Shown: positions 23,258-32,455, counted from the stretch's first letter. The stretch: 64,000 bases of DNA from an uncultured Eggerthellaceae bacterium (GCA_910588095.1 CAJUQH010000004.1:62001-126000), one strand, 5' to 3'. The notes: generated from the sequence alone by a model not told the origin. Numbers and translations: made by a program.

Positions 23258-25234
23258 CTAGCGCGCGCCGCCCCCGCCGCCGAAGCCGCCACCGCCCCCA
23301 ACAGAGAACCCGCCGCCCCCGCCGAAGCCGCCCGAGAAGCCGCTGCCGCCCTTGGCAGCCGCCAGCGCCTGCTGCGCCGTCGAGAACGTGTTGGCCACGC
23401 TGGCTTGGAACATGTCGGACACGCTGGGCATGAGCGTGCCGCTCGCGCCATGCATGGGCATGTACCACACGTACCACGGCATGTACCCGTAGCCTGGGGC
23501 CGAGACGGCCTGCTCGAACAGCTCGGGCACTGCGTCCTGCAGCTCCTTGATGGTGCGCTTCGCCACGCCGAAAAGGTAGGCGTACACCATGAACTGGCCC
23601 CACACCTTCACGTCGGTGGGCGGGCGCTCGTCCAGGCGCGAGAAGTCGCGCAGCCAGTTGCGCAGCGCCTTGCAGCGGGCCGCTATGTTGTTGCCCCGCA
23701 GCGTGCGGCGCGGCATGTAGTTGGCGATGACCGCCAGCGCGATGCCCGTGGGCACCATGGCCAGCGCCGGGATGAAGTCGCCCATCATAACCGAAAGCGC
23801 GATGCCCACCACGATGTACAGCGTCGCCATCGCCCCTACCACCGTAGCCATCTTCTTCGACTTGACCTCGAAGAAGCCCTTGGCGTTTGCCTCGGCCGAC
23901 AGCAGGCCCTGCCACTTGTTCATGCCGTCGATGTACGCCTGGGGGTTGTCTTTGCCGAAGCTGCCGATGCTGCCGAGCCAAAGCGACGTGGCGCCCTGGC
24001 CGATCGTGCCGAACAGCAGGTCGAGCGCTGCCCGCTCGATAGGGCTCACAGGCGTGGCCACCGCGGGCTCCACGCGGGTTATGTAGTAGTCGTCCACCAT
24101 CTTGCCGCGAGCGTCAGGGTAGCTGCCCTTGTCCAAGCGCAGCAGCCCCTTCTGCGCCATGGCCATGACCGTGGCGGTGAAGTCGTCGTTGCTCTCGTGG
24201 TTCCAGCGCCACAGCCGCCCGATGAGCGCCGGCTCCATGCCCGGCTCGGGCACGTCGCGCCAGTACTCGCCCGTGAAGTCGGGGGTGTGCTCGCGCCCGT
24301 ACTTGCGGAACAGCAGCAGCGCCACGGCCAGCGCCGCCACGCAGGCAACGATGATGGCCACGATGTAGAGCAGCGCCATGGTGCGCTGGGTGTTCGCTGC
24401 GTCAGCCCAGCTCTCCTCCTCGGAAAGCACCGTGTCCAGTCGCGTGACGCCCTGGTTGGCCGCCGCGGCCTCGGGGCTCAGCGCCGTGAGCCACTGCCGC
24501 GGGAACAGCACGCGCGCCTCGGCGTACTGGCCCGCCTTCACCAGGGGCACCTGGTAGGCCACCGTGCCGTCAGGCTTCACCTCCACCACGCCGTCAAGCG
24601 GGCCGTGGCCCCATGCGCGCACGTTCTCGCCCGGCGTCACCGTGGCGCCCTCGGGCACCGGCAACGCGATGGTCAGGCTCACGTCCTCCGAGGCGCCCGC
24701 CCACTGGTCGCCGACGTACTTCCAGTAGAGCTCGGCCACGTCGTCGTAGGGCTGCACGGCATTGGCCACCTCGTAGTCGACCTCGAACACCACGCTGCCG
24801 TCGGTCACGTCGAAGAAGGCGTATACGGTATCGCGGGCCGAGTCGAAGGAGTAGGCGTCGCGGGAGGGGCCGCCTGCCTCGCGCCATGGCAGCTGGAAGG
24901 CCACCGAGGGCAGCGAGGTCCAATTGCCCACCACGGTGCCCGCACTGTCGATGCGGGCCATGCGCAGCGCGTTGATGCGCACCTCGGCGTTGCCTGGCAG
25001 GTTGCCACCCAGCGTCCACCACACGGCCGAGAAGGTGCCGTCGAAGTCGAAGGTGCGCCGCTCCACCACGCGCAAGCCAGCGTCGGTCTGGGCTTGGGCG
25101 GTCATGGTCACCTGGGGGCACGTGTAGCTCTTGGCGTAGGCCGGCTGCGGCGCCATGGCCGCGCCCCCCAGCGCCAGCACTGCCGCCACGGCCAGGGCTA
25201 GCGCGGCGGTCTTCGCCTTCAGCGTCTGAAGCAT
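23258..25234 (-). CDS. DUF2207 membrane protein with Gly-rich C-terminus
   Basis: A 658-residue exported protein: signal peptide to about residue 34 (AYA cleavage site), an extracellular beta-rich DUF2207 domain to about 290, a membrane helix near 290-312, a cytoplasmic part, two more membrane helices around 455-500, and a C-terminal tail of nearly pure Gly/Phe/Ser repeats. This is the standard layout of DUF2207 proteins, whose function is unknown but which often accompany LemA. Here it is third in an operon with lemA and a small membrane protein, consistent with an envelope-associated complex. Confidence 0.85.
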   Translation of the reverse strand: MLQTLKAKTAALALAVAAVLALGGAAMAPQPAYAKSYTCPQVTMTAQAQTDAGLRVVERRTFDFDGTFSAVWWTLGGNLPGNAEVRINALRMARIDSAGTVVGNWTSLPSVAFQLPWREAGGPSRDAYSFDSARDTVYAFFDVTDGSVVFEVDYEVANAVQPYDDVAELYWKYVGDQWAGASEDVSLTIALPVPEGATVTPGENVRAWGHGPLDGVVEVKPDGTVAYQVPLVKAGQYAEARVLFPRQWLTALSPEAAAANQGVTRLDTVLSEEESWADAANTQRTMALLYIVAIIVACVAALAVALLLFRKYGREHTPDFTGEYWRDVPEPGMEPALIGRLWRWNHESNDDFTATVMAMAQKGLLRLDKGSYPDARGKMVDDYYITRVEPAVATPVSPIERAALDLLFGTIGQGATSLWLGSIGSFGKDNPQAYIDGMNKWQGLLSAEANAKGFFEVKSKKMATVVGAMATLYIVVGIALSVMMGDFIPALAMVPTGIALAVIANYMPRRTLRGNNIAARCKALRNWLRDFSRLDERPPTDVKVWGQFMVYAYLFGVAKRTIKELQDAVPELFEQAVSAPGYGYMPWYVWYMPMHGASGTLMPSVSDMFQASVANTFSTAQQALAAAKGGSGFSGGFGGGGGFSVGGGGGFGGGGGAR

Positions 25235-25279
25235 CTTCTGGGGCCTCCCCTTCTCCCAGCAGCCGAGCAGCTAACGGGC

Positions 25280-25642
25280 TCAGCGGCTCCACGGCCAGCG
25301 GCGGATGACCCGCGCCCGCTGGCTCGCATCTTTATAGTGCGGGTGGTTCTTCACGAACACATGGCGGCACCATCGGGTGACGCCCAGGCCCACCAAGCCC
25401 ACCGCCAGGCAGCTCACGCCCAGTTCGAGCACGGCGCCGTTGCCTTCCAGCAGCGCGTAGAGCGAGAGCATGGCGCAGAACGCCGAAAGCGCGGCGGTTA
25501 TCCAGGTGAACATGACGATGACCACCTCTTTGGCCCGCGTCGACCCGCGCACGAGGCTCACGACCAGGTACACCACCGCGGCCAGCACCGCCAAGCCGGC
25601 GATGAGCGGCACGATGCGGGAAAGTCGGGCGAGGAATCCCAT
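25280..25642 (-). CDS. small integral membrane protein
   Basis: A 120-residue protein with three likely membrane helices (about 10-30, 42-62 and 70-90) and a positively charged C-terminus (RARVIRRWPWSR). No family recognised. It sits 36 bases after lemA and 45 bases before the DUF2207 gene on the same strand, so it probably belongs to the same envelope module. Confidence 0.7.
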   Translation of the reverse strand: MGFLARLSRIVPLIAGLAVLAAVVYLVVSLVRGSTRAKEVVIVMFTWITAALSAFCAMLSLYALLEGNGAVLELGVSCLAVGLVGLGVTRWCRHVFVKNHPHYKDASQRARVIRRWPWSR

Positions 25643-25678
25643 AGGGCAGCTTGCGGCTTGCGGGCAACCGGGCGGCAG

Positions 25679-26221
25679 CTAGAACTGCACCTGGGGCGCG
25701 GTCTCGGCGCCAGCAGCGGCGTCGAAGCTCTCGCGCGGCTTGAACGCGCCCGAGAACAGCACGCCGGGGAACGTCTGGATGGCGTTGTTGTACGTCATGA
25801 CCGTGTCGTTGTATGACTGGCGCATGTAGCTTATCTTATCCTCGGTCTCGGCCAGTTGGCTTTGCAGCTGCTGGAAGTTGGCGTTGGCCTTGAGGTCGGG
25901 GTACGCCTCGGCCACGGCGAACAGGCTCTTGAGCGCGCCGGTGAGCACGTTGTCGGCCTCCATCTTGCCAGCCGGGGTGGTGGCGCTCATCACGCCAGCG
26001 CGGGCGGCGGTCACCTCGTCCAAGGTTCCGCGCTCGTGGCTCGCATAGCCCTTAACCGTTTCCACCAGGTTGGGAATGAGGTCGAGCCTGCGCTGGAGCT
26101 GCACGTCTACCTGGGCCCACGCATTGTCGACGCGGTTGCGCAAGCGCACTAGGTTGTTGTACAGCGCGATGGCCGCTATGACCAGCACGACGACGATGGC
26201 GATGACGATGATCGTGAGCAT
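25679..26221 (-). CDS. lemA: LemA family protein
   Basis: A 180-residue protein with one N-terminal membrane helix and the conserved LemA core: YNNLVRLRNRVDNAWAQVDV at about residue 21-40, RRLDLIPNLVETVKGYA just after, and a late YNNAIQTFPGVLFS. The body forms a helical bundle, with the N-terminus inserted in the membrane. The molecular function is not known. First gene of the lemA-membrane protein-DUF2207 operon. Confidence 0.93.
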   Translation of the reverse strand: MLTIIVIAIVVVLVIAAIALYNNLVRLRNRVDNAWAQVDVQLQRRLDLIPNLVETVKGYASHERGTLDEVTAARAGVMSATTPAGKMEADNVLTGALKSLFAVAEAYPDLKANANFQQLQSQLAETEDKISYMRQSYNDTVMTYNNAIQTFPGVLFSGAFKPRESFDAAAGAETAPQVQF

Positions 26222-26345
26222 AAGAGGGACCTTCCGTGCGGCGGGGCGCCCGGCGAGTGCGGGCGCTTTCTCTCAAGGATATCTTACCATGGGCCGCGCC
26301 GCGGTCCTGCTATGTAACCGCCATGTAAGGTTGGGGCGGCGCCCC

Positions 26346-28763
26346 TTAGGCCAAGCCGACCGTGTAGGCCACCCGGCAGATGGAAGCGCTCGCCTCCTTG
26401 AGCTGCGGCAGCAAAGCGTCAGGGATGGCGAAGCGATAGCTCATGGGCACCTTGGTGCCATAGGACGCCATCGTGAGCGCTGCAAGCTTCGTCGGGTCGC
26501 CTTCGGTCGCGGAAGCCCCCAGCGCGAACGAGAGCGTTGGCTGCGCGGCGCCGCCGACGAGCGCTTCGAGGCGCACCTGCGAGGCGTTGGCTCCGAACAC
26601 CTGGGTCGCACCGGGCAGCGGCTCGCATTCCACCTCGGCCACCTTCAACGGCTCGCCGCAAAGCGACATGATGTAGCTTTGAGCTGGCTCTTGCTCCTCG
26701 AGCCCCAGCACGTCCACCTTGGCTTCCACCGCCTGCGGCACGTCAGCTTTTATAACTGAAGTCCATTGTGCGTAATAGCGCGTATTGGGGCTTATGCCCT
26801 CAATGCTTTGAGCGCTATCAGTAGCTATCAGCTTTCCGCCCGCCGGACTGTCATACCAGCCATTGAACGCATAACCCGCCCTAACCGGAGCCGCTGGAGT
26901 CTTTGCTGCTCCTGTGCCGTCGGCGCCATACGCATGCGTAACACGAGTTTTAGCCCCGTCCTCCCAGGCTCCAATTCCCGCATCCCAAACGATATCGCAC
27001 CGCCATCTTGCGTGATATGTAACAAAGGCAGCACGTGCAGGGGCGGTAGTGCTTGTTGTTATTTGCGATTGCCACGACTCGTCATCGAACCAACCATCAA
27101 ATGACCACCCTGCCCCTCTTATTGCAGCATCCGGGATAGGAAGCGCGCCCGTAGAAACGATAGGAACATCATTGAATATCAACCGGTCAGATACCGCACC
27201 CGCACCATTTGTATCCCAGCTAGCTAAAACGTTTCTTTCCGACCCATTAAGCGCGAAGCACCACGTGCCATAAGGGAGCGTCCTGTAATCGGCAGAAACC
27301 GGAAGGGTGGTCCATGGGCCAAAGGATGACGTCGAGTATTTTACTGACGTCACGCCTGTACCACTCGCATTAACTCCCGCGCGTATCTGGCCACCAACCT
27401 GATTGCGATACCAGAATGAACCATCATAGAACCGAAACGTACTATATGCGCCACAGTATTCGAGGTATCGGTACTTCTCGTGAGTAGGTTGGGTAACTTG
27501 AACATAGCCGGAACCGCCCGTCAGCCATATATTCATCAAGCGTCCTATCTCTATGGTAGTCGTGGACGCAGCATATGTTTGAGCAATTTGGCCAGAATCG
27601 AGTTCATCCAAAACGCCAAATGAGAAAGCCAGCCCAGGACTCGACCACGCAGAAGATATGACAGCGTTCGACAATTTGACCGTGATGGCAGAGGGGTCAA
27701 CCTCGGGAAGGTCATCATCGGTCGAGGACAAAGCGACCATGGCGATGAGTTGCGGGGAGCTCTCTGCTAAAGAGGTGGCTGGCAGGCTCACGGTGGGTAT
27801 CGCGTGGAAGACATCGGGGCTGATGGAGGTCACGGTCGCAGACGCGTTGATGGTCGTGAGCTTTGCGCAGGCCTCAAGCGCGCCTGCGGCTATGGTGGTG
27901 CAGCCCTCTCGGATGGTTATCTCGATGGCTCCGGCTGGGACGCGGAGCAGGGTCGTGAGGTCAGATGTATAGAGAAGACCATTCTCCGAGGCGAATGCTG
28001 CGCCGTCCTCCACGGAGATGGCATCCACCAGCGAGCAATGCGAGAACTTGCCAGGGTCTGCCACCTCCGCTTCCCTAGGAAGGAGGACGGCGCCCACCCT
28101 GCCCTCGGGAATGAGCAGGAGGCGGGTCTTGTCGGCGCTGTAGAGCGCGCCATCGAAAGATGAGTAGTCTTGGTTGCCTTCGGCGACGGCGACGCTCGCC
28201 ACGTCGCTCGAGCGGAACGCGCGGTCGTCGACATCGCTCACACTCGCGGGCAACATAACGTCAGTCACGCCTGAGAGATAGAAGGCGTAAGCGGCTATGG
28301 AGGCGAGGGTGTAGTTGACGTTCTCATAGGCAACGGATTCAGGGAGCATGAGGGTTCCGGCATCAGCCTCCGAGGCCCCGACGAGCTCGATGGTCGATTC
28401 GTCGATGACGGCGAAGGTCAGGCCATCGACCGTGAAGGAGCCGATGACAGGCTCGCTGTCAAGAATGACATCGGAGTTGATGAAGCCGTTTGGCTTGCCA
28501 ACCAACCCCGATGCAAGCATCGGGGCTACAGGCGAGCCTTCCGCATCCTGCTCAGCGCTGATTTCTTGGGGCTCCCCCAAGGAAGAGTCAGCAGAAGCAT
28601 TCGACTGGTCAGGCAGGCCCGACGCTACGGCTTCAGCGCCATCTGTACTAGAACCTTCCCCTTCTGCGAGCGCAGAAGCAGGCACCAAGGCAAGCGAAAG
28701 CAGTGCTGCGACAAGGCAGGCAAATATCTTGCGTGCAAGCACGAATGAGGCGGACGTTCCCAT
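26346..28763 (-). CDS. secreted LRR/InlB B-repeat surface protein
   Basis: An 805-residue protein with a signal peptide (cut near ALAEG, residue 34). Residues about 110-320 have BspA-like leucine-rich repeats (ITLREGCTTIAAGALEAC-style units). Two InlB B-repeat/Flg_new modules follow: GWSFDGWFDDESWQ near 560 and AGYAFNGWYDSPAGGK near 655, each ending in Y-A-W. No LPXTG motif, sortase tail or SLH domain is seen, so attachment is unclear. The middle (about 26.7-27.7 kb) is visibly richer in A/T than the ends, suggesting recombination or recent import of the repeat-bearing part. A strong GGGAGGAG site precedes the ATG. Likely an adhesin or matrix protein. Confidence 0.82.
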   Translation of the reverse strand: MGTSASFVLARKIFACLVAALLSLALVPASALAEGEGSSTDGAEAVASGLPDQSNASADSSLGEPQEISAEQDAEGSPVAPMLASGLVGKPNGFINSDVILDSEPVIGSFTVDGLTFAVIDESTIELVGASEADAGTLMLPESVAYENVNYTLASIAAYAFYLSGVTDVMLPASVSDVDDRAFRSSDVASVAVAEGNQDYSSFDGALYSADKTRLLLIPEGRVGAVLLPREAEVADPGKFSHCSLVDAISVEDGAAFASENGLLYTSDLTTLLRVPAGAIEITIREGCTTIAAGALEACAKLTTINASATVTSISPDVFHAIPTVSLPATSLAESSPQLIAMVALSSTDDDLPEVDPSAITVKLSNAVISSAWSSPGLAFSFGVLDELDSGQIAQTYAASTTTIEIGRLMNIWLTGGSGYVQVTQPTHEKYRYLEYCGAYSTFRFYDGSFWYRNQVGGQIRAGVNASGTGVTSVKYSTSSFGPWTTLPVSADYRTLPYGTWCFALNGSERNVLASWDTNGAGAVSDRLIFNDVPIVSTGALPIPDAAIRGAGWSFDGWFDDESWQSQITTSTTAPARAAFVTYHARWRCDIVWDAGIGAWEDGAKTRVTHAYGADGTGAAKTPAAPVRAGYAFNGWYDSPAGGKLIATDSAQSIEGISPNTRYYAQWTSVIKADVPQAVEAKVDVLGLEEQEPAQSYIMSLCGEPLKVAEVECEPLPGATQVFGANASQVRLEALVGGAAQPTLSFALGASATEGDPTKLAALTMASYGTKVPMSYRFAIPDALLPQLKEASASICRVAYTVGLA

Positions 28764-29154
28764 GCGGCCGGCTCCTCCCGAGTATGTATGTTCCCGTCAT
28801 ACTGCGGAGGAGGCCGCGAACTCGCTGTTGCCCCTTCAAGGTGTTCTCATCCTTGAGGCGTTCTCGAAAACGAGGAGGGCATCCACCACAGTCGTCACAA
28901 CAGCAAGATGCGAACAACCCAGAGATGATTCCGGAAAGCACGTCCTTGAAAGGCAGATGCCCTCTTCGTTCCGTGCTCGACAGAACCATGACTGGAAAAG
29001 GAAGATACATATTCGGTTGTCCGCGACTTCCTAACGGAAACGCTGTTGTGACAGCTTGCAGTCTAGCAAGCGGCCGCACAGCGCGCAAGACGCAATCTTC
29101 CAGGCCCGCATCGCAGGCGGCCTGGAAGCCGCTGGAGGATAAGGAAAGGGCCCG
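28764..29154. other. intergenic stretch upstream of the surface protein gene
   Basis: Holds a likely ispE terminator at 29097-29128 and presumably the surface-protein promoter. No open frame with a ribosome site or RNA gene is convincing; base composition is lower in GC than the flanking genes. Confidence 0.4.
29097..29128 (-). terminator. possible terminator after ispE
   Basis: Perfect 9-bp inverted repeat CTTCCAGGC/GCCTGGAAG (29097-29105 and 29120-29128) with a 14-base loop that can itself pair, 27 bases after the ispE stop. The tail has only scattered T. Confidence 0.5.
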
Positions 29155-30216
29155 CTACACCACAGCAGCGCGAAGGCCTGAGAACGTGGTGGCCCGCGCC
29201 CACCAGCCGCGCTGCTGTGCCGCGGCCGCTATGGTGCAGGCGTCGGCGAACGATGCCGTGCGAGCGAAGGTGGTGGCACCGCTGCCGCACAGCAGCACGT
29301 CCTGGGCGCCCGCCATGCCCGGCTGCTGGGCCAGCCATGCGGCCACCTCGGCCAGATCGGGCGCCAGCCGGCCGGACGCCGCCGCCAGGTTGTTGAACAG
29401 CGGCACGTCGGCAGCGCGCCCCGCCGCCTGGGCTTGGGCTAGCAGGTCGACCGGGATGGGCGCCGGCTGCTCGTCGAACGCAGCGTAGGCCTGGGCCGTC
29501 GCCACGCCAGCTGGCGGCTTCACCAGCACGAGCGCGTCCTTCATGGGCTCCAGCCGCCGCACCAGCGTGCTGCCCTTCCCCTCGAACAGCGCGCAGCCGC
29601 CCTGTAGGAAGAATGCCACGTCGGCCCCCAGATTGCAGGCCACGCTGGCCAGCACCGGGTCGTCGGGCGCCAGGCCCCACCAGCGGGCGGCCATGAGCAA
29701 CGCGGCGGCGGCGTCGGACGAGCCGCCCGCCAGCCCCGCCTCGAAGGGGATGGCCTTCTCGATGCGCAGGTTGATGGCCTCGGACGCTTCGTGGCCGATG
29801 GCGCGCGCCAGTCCGTCAAGCGCCTTGAACACGAGGTTCTGCCCAACGCTCAGGTGGATGGCTTGCGGGTAGGGCGCGTTCGCCTTGTCGGCCACGTCGA
29901 TGGACACCACCAGGTTGGACGCCGGGCCCCCCACGGCCTGGTGCGGCGCGTCGGCCCCTCCCGCAACTGCATGGGCCGCCTCGTCGACCGTCAGCGGGAC
30001 GCGGTGCATGTGCAACGTGTCGTGCAGCGACAGGGCATGCATGACCGTGTCCACCTCGTGGTAGCCGTCGGGGCGCACGCCGCCCACGGCCAGGAACAGG
30101 TTGACCTTCGCCGGCGCGATGACGCGGCTGGCCCCCGCCCCCAGGAACGTCTCGGGCGTCCATTGGGCATCGCGGGCTGCAGCCAGCATGTCCACTTTCA
30201 ACGGTTCGTTGCTCAT
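29155..30216 (-). CDS. ispE: 4-(cytidine 5'-diphospho)-2-C-methyl-D-erythritol kinase
   Basis: A 353-residue GHMP kinase of the non-mevalonate isoprenoid pathway that phosphorylates CDP-ME. It has APAKVNLFLAVGGVRPDGYH near residue 34, the ATP-binding motif AGLAGGSSDAAAAL near 165, and a late GSGATTFA motif. It is somewhat longer than the usual 280-300 residues because of an N-terminal extension (about 30 residues) and inserts around residue 85. It follows tadA by 21 bases. Confidence 0.94.
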   Translation of the reverse strand: MSNEPLKVDMLAAARDAQWTPETFLGAGASRVIAPAKVNLFLAVGGVRPDGYHEVDTVMHALSLHDTLHMHRVPLTVDEAAHAVAGGADAPHQAVGGPASNLVVSIDVADKANAPYPQAIHLSVGQNLVFKALDGLARAIGHEASEAINLRIEKAIPFEAGLAGGSSDAAAALLMAARWWGLAPDDPVLASVACNLGADVAFFLQGGCALFEGKGSTLVRRLEPMKDALVLVKPPAGVATAQAYAAFDEQPAPIPVDLLAQAQAAGRAADVPLFNNLAAASGRLAPDLAEVAAWLAQQPGMAGAQDVLLCGSGATTFARTASFADACTIAAAAQQRGWWARATTFSGLRAAVV

Positions 30217-30237
30217 GGCATTCCCCTTGGTCGATGG

Positions 30238-30768
30238 TCAGTTGGCGCGGCGGGCGGCGAAGAAGCCTTGCAGCAGCTGGCGGCTCTCGTCGGCCAGCAC
30301 GCCCGGCGCCACCTCGAAGCGGTGATTCAATCGCTCGTCGCCATGGATGGAGTACAGCGTGCCGCAGGCCCCCGCCTTGGCATCGGGAGCGCCGTAGACG
30401 CAGCGGCGCACACGCGCCTGATGCATGAGGCCCGCGCACATGATGCATGGCTCCAGCGTCACGTACACCGTGCAGTCGGAAAGCCGCCACGCATCCAGCA
30501 CGCGGGCGGCCTCGCTCAAAGCCAGGAACTCGGCGTGGGCCGAAGGGCTCTTGAGCGTCTCGCGCAGGTTGTGGGCGCGCGATATCACCTGGGGCTCGGC
30601 CAGAGGGCGGCGCGTGGCACGGTCGATGGGCTCGTAGACCACCACGGCGCCGATGGGCACCTCGCCCACCTCGGCAGCACGGCGCGCCTCGTCGAGCGCC
30701 AGACGCATGTATGCCTCGTCGGCCAGGCGCTGGTCGGCGCCAACCGGGTCAAAAGCGGCAGGATTCAT
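30238..30768 (-). CDS. tadA: tRNA adenosine(34) deaminase
   Basis: A 176-residue zinc deaminase that makes inosine at position 34 of tRNA-Arg. The catalytic HAE (SAHAEFLAL, about residue 77) and PCIMC (about residue 105) give the His/Cys/Cys zinc site with the proton-shuttling Glu. EVPIGAVVV near 37 and a C-terminal amphipathic helix are typical. It is upstream of ispE in a two-gene unit. Confidence 0.94.
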   Translation of the reverse strand: MNPAAFDPVGADQRLADEAYMRLALDEARRAAEVGEVPIGAVVVYEPIDRATRRPLAEPQVISRAHNLRETLKSPSAHAEFLALSEAARVLDAWRLSDCTVYVTLEPCIMCAGLMHQARVRRCVYGAPDAKAGACGTLYSIHGDERLNHRFEVAPGVLADESRQLLQGFFAARRAN

Positions 30769-30825
30769 AGGATACGCGGGCCTTTCTTGAACGTATCCTG
30801 ATATTGTAGCGCAGGTGCGCCGGCT

Positions 30826-31200
30826 TTAGGCGTGGGCTGGCACCGCGCCTGTCTGCTGCGGGTGGCTCGGATCGGCAGCCCAGTCCTGCCAGCTGCCCTT
30901 GTACCACTTCAGGCTGTCGAACCCCAGCGAATCCAGCATATCGCACACCATCTGAGCATGCATGCCGGCCTGGCAGCTCACGATGGCCGGGTCGTGCTTG
31001 CCGATGCCCGCTGCGTCGAAGGCGATGCCGTAATGCACGGCCATGTCATCCTCGCCCGCCGCCTGCACCTCGTCGAAGGGGACGTTGATGGCGCCGGGGA
31101 TGTGCCCTTGGGCGAACATGCTGCGCGGCCGCACGTCCACGACAGACAGCACATCCAGATGGTTCATCACATAGCTTGCGCCGACGGTTTGGTAAGCCAT
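30826..31200 (-). CDS. single-domain rhodanese-like protein (copy A)
   Basis: A 124-residue rhodanese domain with VVDVRPRSMFAQGHIPGAIN near the start and the active-site loop VSCQAGMHAQM, whose Cys would carry the persulfide. A conserved W-DWAADPS ends the domain. The ATG at 31200 is preferred over an in-frame GTG nine bases upstream. It is clearly related to the divergent copy at 31728-32078. Such proteins deliver sulfur or detoxify cyanide; the substrate here is unknown. Confidence 0.88.
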   Translation of the reverse strand: MAYQTVGASYVMNHLDVLSVVDVRPRSMFAQGHIPGAINVPFDEVQAAGEDDMAVHYGIAFDAAGIGKHDPAIVSCQAGMHAQMVCDMLDSLGFDSLKWYKGSWQDWAADPSHPQQTGAVPAHA

Positions 31201-31391
31201 CGTTCCCACGACCTTCCACTTGGGGCGGCGCGATCCGGCAGACCCGGAGCCTCTGCAGCCGCCTGCGATTCCGATGCATCCATGCTACGCGGCCCCTGTG
31301 AATGTAGGGCAACGGCCCGGTAATGCTTGGAAACGGTTTGCGAACAGCGCGAAGGCCCGCATCAGCGATTCAGCGCCCCGGAGAAGGAGAA

Positions 31392-31482
31392 TGGCGGAGG
31401 AGTGGGGATTCGAACCCCAGATGCCCTTTTGGGGCATACTCACTTAGCAGGCGAGCACCTTCGGCCTCTCGGTCACTCCTCC
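31392..31482 (-). tRNA. tRNA-Ser (anticodon GCU)
   Basis: The minus strand folds as a class II tRNA with a long variable arm. The acceptor stem is GGAGGAG/CTCCTCC, discriminator G with encoded CCA (31392-31394). The D arm is GACCGAGAGGCCGAAGG, the anticodon loop holds GCT, and the T arm is GGGGTTCGAATCCCC. It reads AGC/AGU serine codons. Confidence 0.95.
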
Positions 31483-31496
31483 GCGCGCAACGATAC

Positions 31497-31525
31497 ATTC
31501 TACGCGAAAAGGAACGCGTGGGCAA
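31497..31525 (-). promoter_or_regulatory. promoter of tRNA-Ser(GCU)
   Basis: Minus-strand TTGCCC (31520-31525) and TAGAAT (31497-31502) with a 17-base spacer, 15 bases before the tRNA 5' end. A good sigma-70-type match. Confidence 0.7.
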
Positions 31526-31727
31526 TGGCGTGTGACGGCCGATTTCACGGTTTCCTGCGCGGCCGCTTTCCTTCTGCGCGACCTGGCGTTTTTCCTTCTT
31601 GAGGGGAATCCGTCACGGTGCCGTTTCCTGCGAGGCGCCAGGGCTCGGCTATGATGGCGGCACTTGAAAGCAACGTGGCAGGCCACCTGGGCGACTGCCC
31701 GCATCGAGCGAGAAAAGAGGTGCCGCT

Positions 31728-32078
31728 ATGGCCTACGATGTCGTCGACGCAACCTATGTGCTGGATAACTTGGGCAAGATGCCCATCATCGACGTGCGAC
31801 CGAAGTTCCTCTACGACGAGAGCCGCATCCCCGGCGCGGTGTCGGTGGAGATGATAACCGCCAAACAGTTGGGCGGCGACGTGGCGGCCGAGATGGCGCG
31901 CCGTGCGGAAGCCGTGGGCATCGGCCCTGATGACGAGTGCATCGTCTATTGCCAGGATGGCGCGTTGGCCCACGAGGCATGCGGCTACCTGGAGCAGGCC
32001 GGCTACACGGCGCTGCACTGCTACGAGGGCAGCTTCACCGATTGGGTGACCGACCCGTCGCGCTCGCTCGAGGATTAA
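31728..32078 (+). CDS. single-domain rhodanese-like protein (copy B)
   Basis: A 116-residue rhodanese domain: IIDVRPKFLYDESRIPGA near the start, active loop VYCQDGALAHEA with the catalytic Cys, and F-DWVTDPS at the end. It shares start MAY, the DVRP and IPGA motifs, the A/VGIG step and the closing W-x-x-DPS with copy A at 30826-31200. The two run outward from tRNA-Ser(GCU), as if an inverted duplication had taken place. The start codon follows a GAGAAAAGAGG site. Confidence 0.88.
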   Translation: MAYDVVDATYVLDNLGKMPIIDVRPKFLYDESRIPGAVSVEMITAKQLGGDVAAEMARRAEAVGIGPDDECIVYCQDGALAHEACGYLEQAGYTALHCYEGSFTDWVTDPSRSLED

Positions 32079-32116
32079 CGGCAGCGAATCAGCCGTTCAC
32101 AGAAGCAGAGGGAAGA

Positions 32117-32204
32117 TGGCGGAGGAGGTAGGATTCGAACCCACGGAACCTTGCGGCTCAACAGTTTTCAAGACTGCCGCCTTCGACCACTCGGCCACTC
32201 CTCC
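32117..32204 (-). tRNA. tRNA-Ser (anticodon UGA)
   Basis: Class II tRNA on the minus strand: GGAGGAG/CTCCTCC acceptor, discriminator G, encoded CCA (32117-32119), anticodon loop CTTGAAA giving TGA, long variable arm, and T arm GTGGGTTCGAATCCTAC. A TATCAT lies about 31-36 bases upstream as a possible -10. Confidence 0.95.
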
Positions 32205-32249
32205 GCAGCTTGAATGCGCCTGAGCGCAGAGGCCATGATAGCACGGGTC

Positions 32250-32276
32250 GAAACCGCTTCGGTTTTCCTTTTTTCC
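32250..32276 (+). terminator. weak plus-strand terminator
   Basis: A short AAACCG/CGGTTT hairpin (32251-32256, 32260-32265) followed by TCCTTTTTTCC. It could end transcripts that read from rhodanese copy B through the antisense of tRNA-Ser(UGA). Confidence 0.4.
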
Positions 32277-32360
32277 TATTCGTCAAGAGATTCAGGGCGG
32301 AGGCACCATGCGCCCACGAAAGCCCGCACGCTCCTCCGGCAAAGTCAGCTCACCACTATG

Positions 32361-32400
32361 GAAGGCCCCCTCGCCAGCTTGCGCGAGCGAAGGGGCCTTC
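32361..32400 (-). terminator. terminator after hom
   Basis: GAAGGCCCC and GGGGCCTTC (32361-32369 and 32392-32400) with further internal CTCGC/GCGAG pairing, 56 bases after the hom stop. No long T-run. Confidence 0.6.
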
Positions 32401-32455
32401 TGTGCCATCTCTGCCGAACGTCTGCCCGGCCTCTGCCTGAAGCCCAGGAACCTTC

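Noticed and set aside
26246..26266. GCGCCCG/CGGGCGC hairpin upstream of lemA, followed by TTTCTCT on the plus strand
   Set aside because: No plus-strand gene ends there, and on the minus strand it would lie in the lemA leader; seven G/C pairs can occur by chance at this GC content.
28764..29154. Invertible promoter or recombinase site upstream of the surface protein gene
   Set aside because: No pair of flanking inverted repeats and no recombinase gene nearby.
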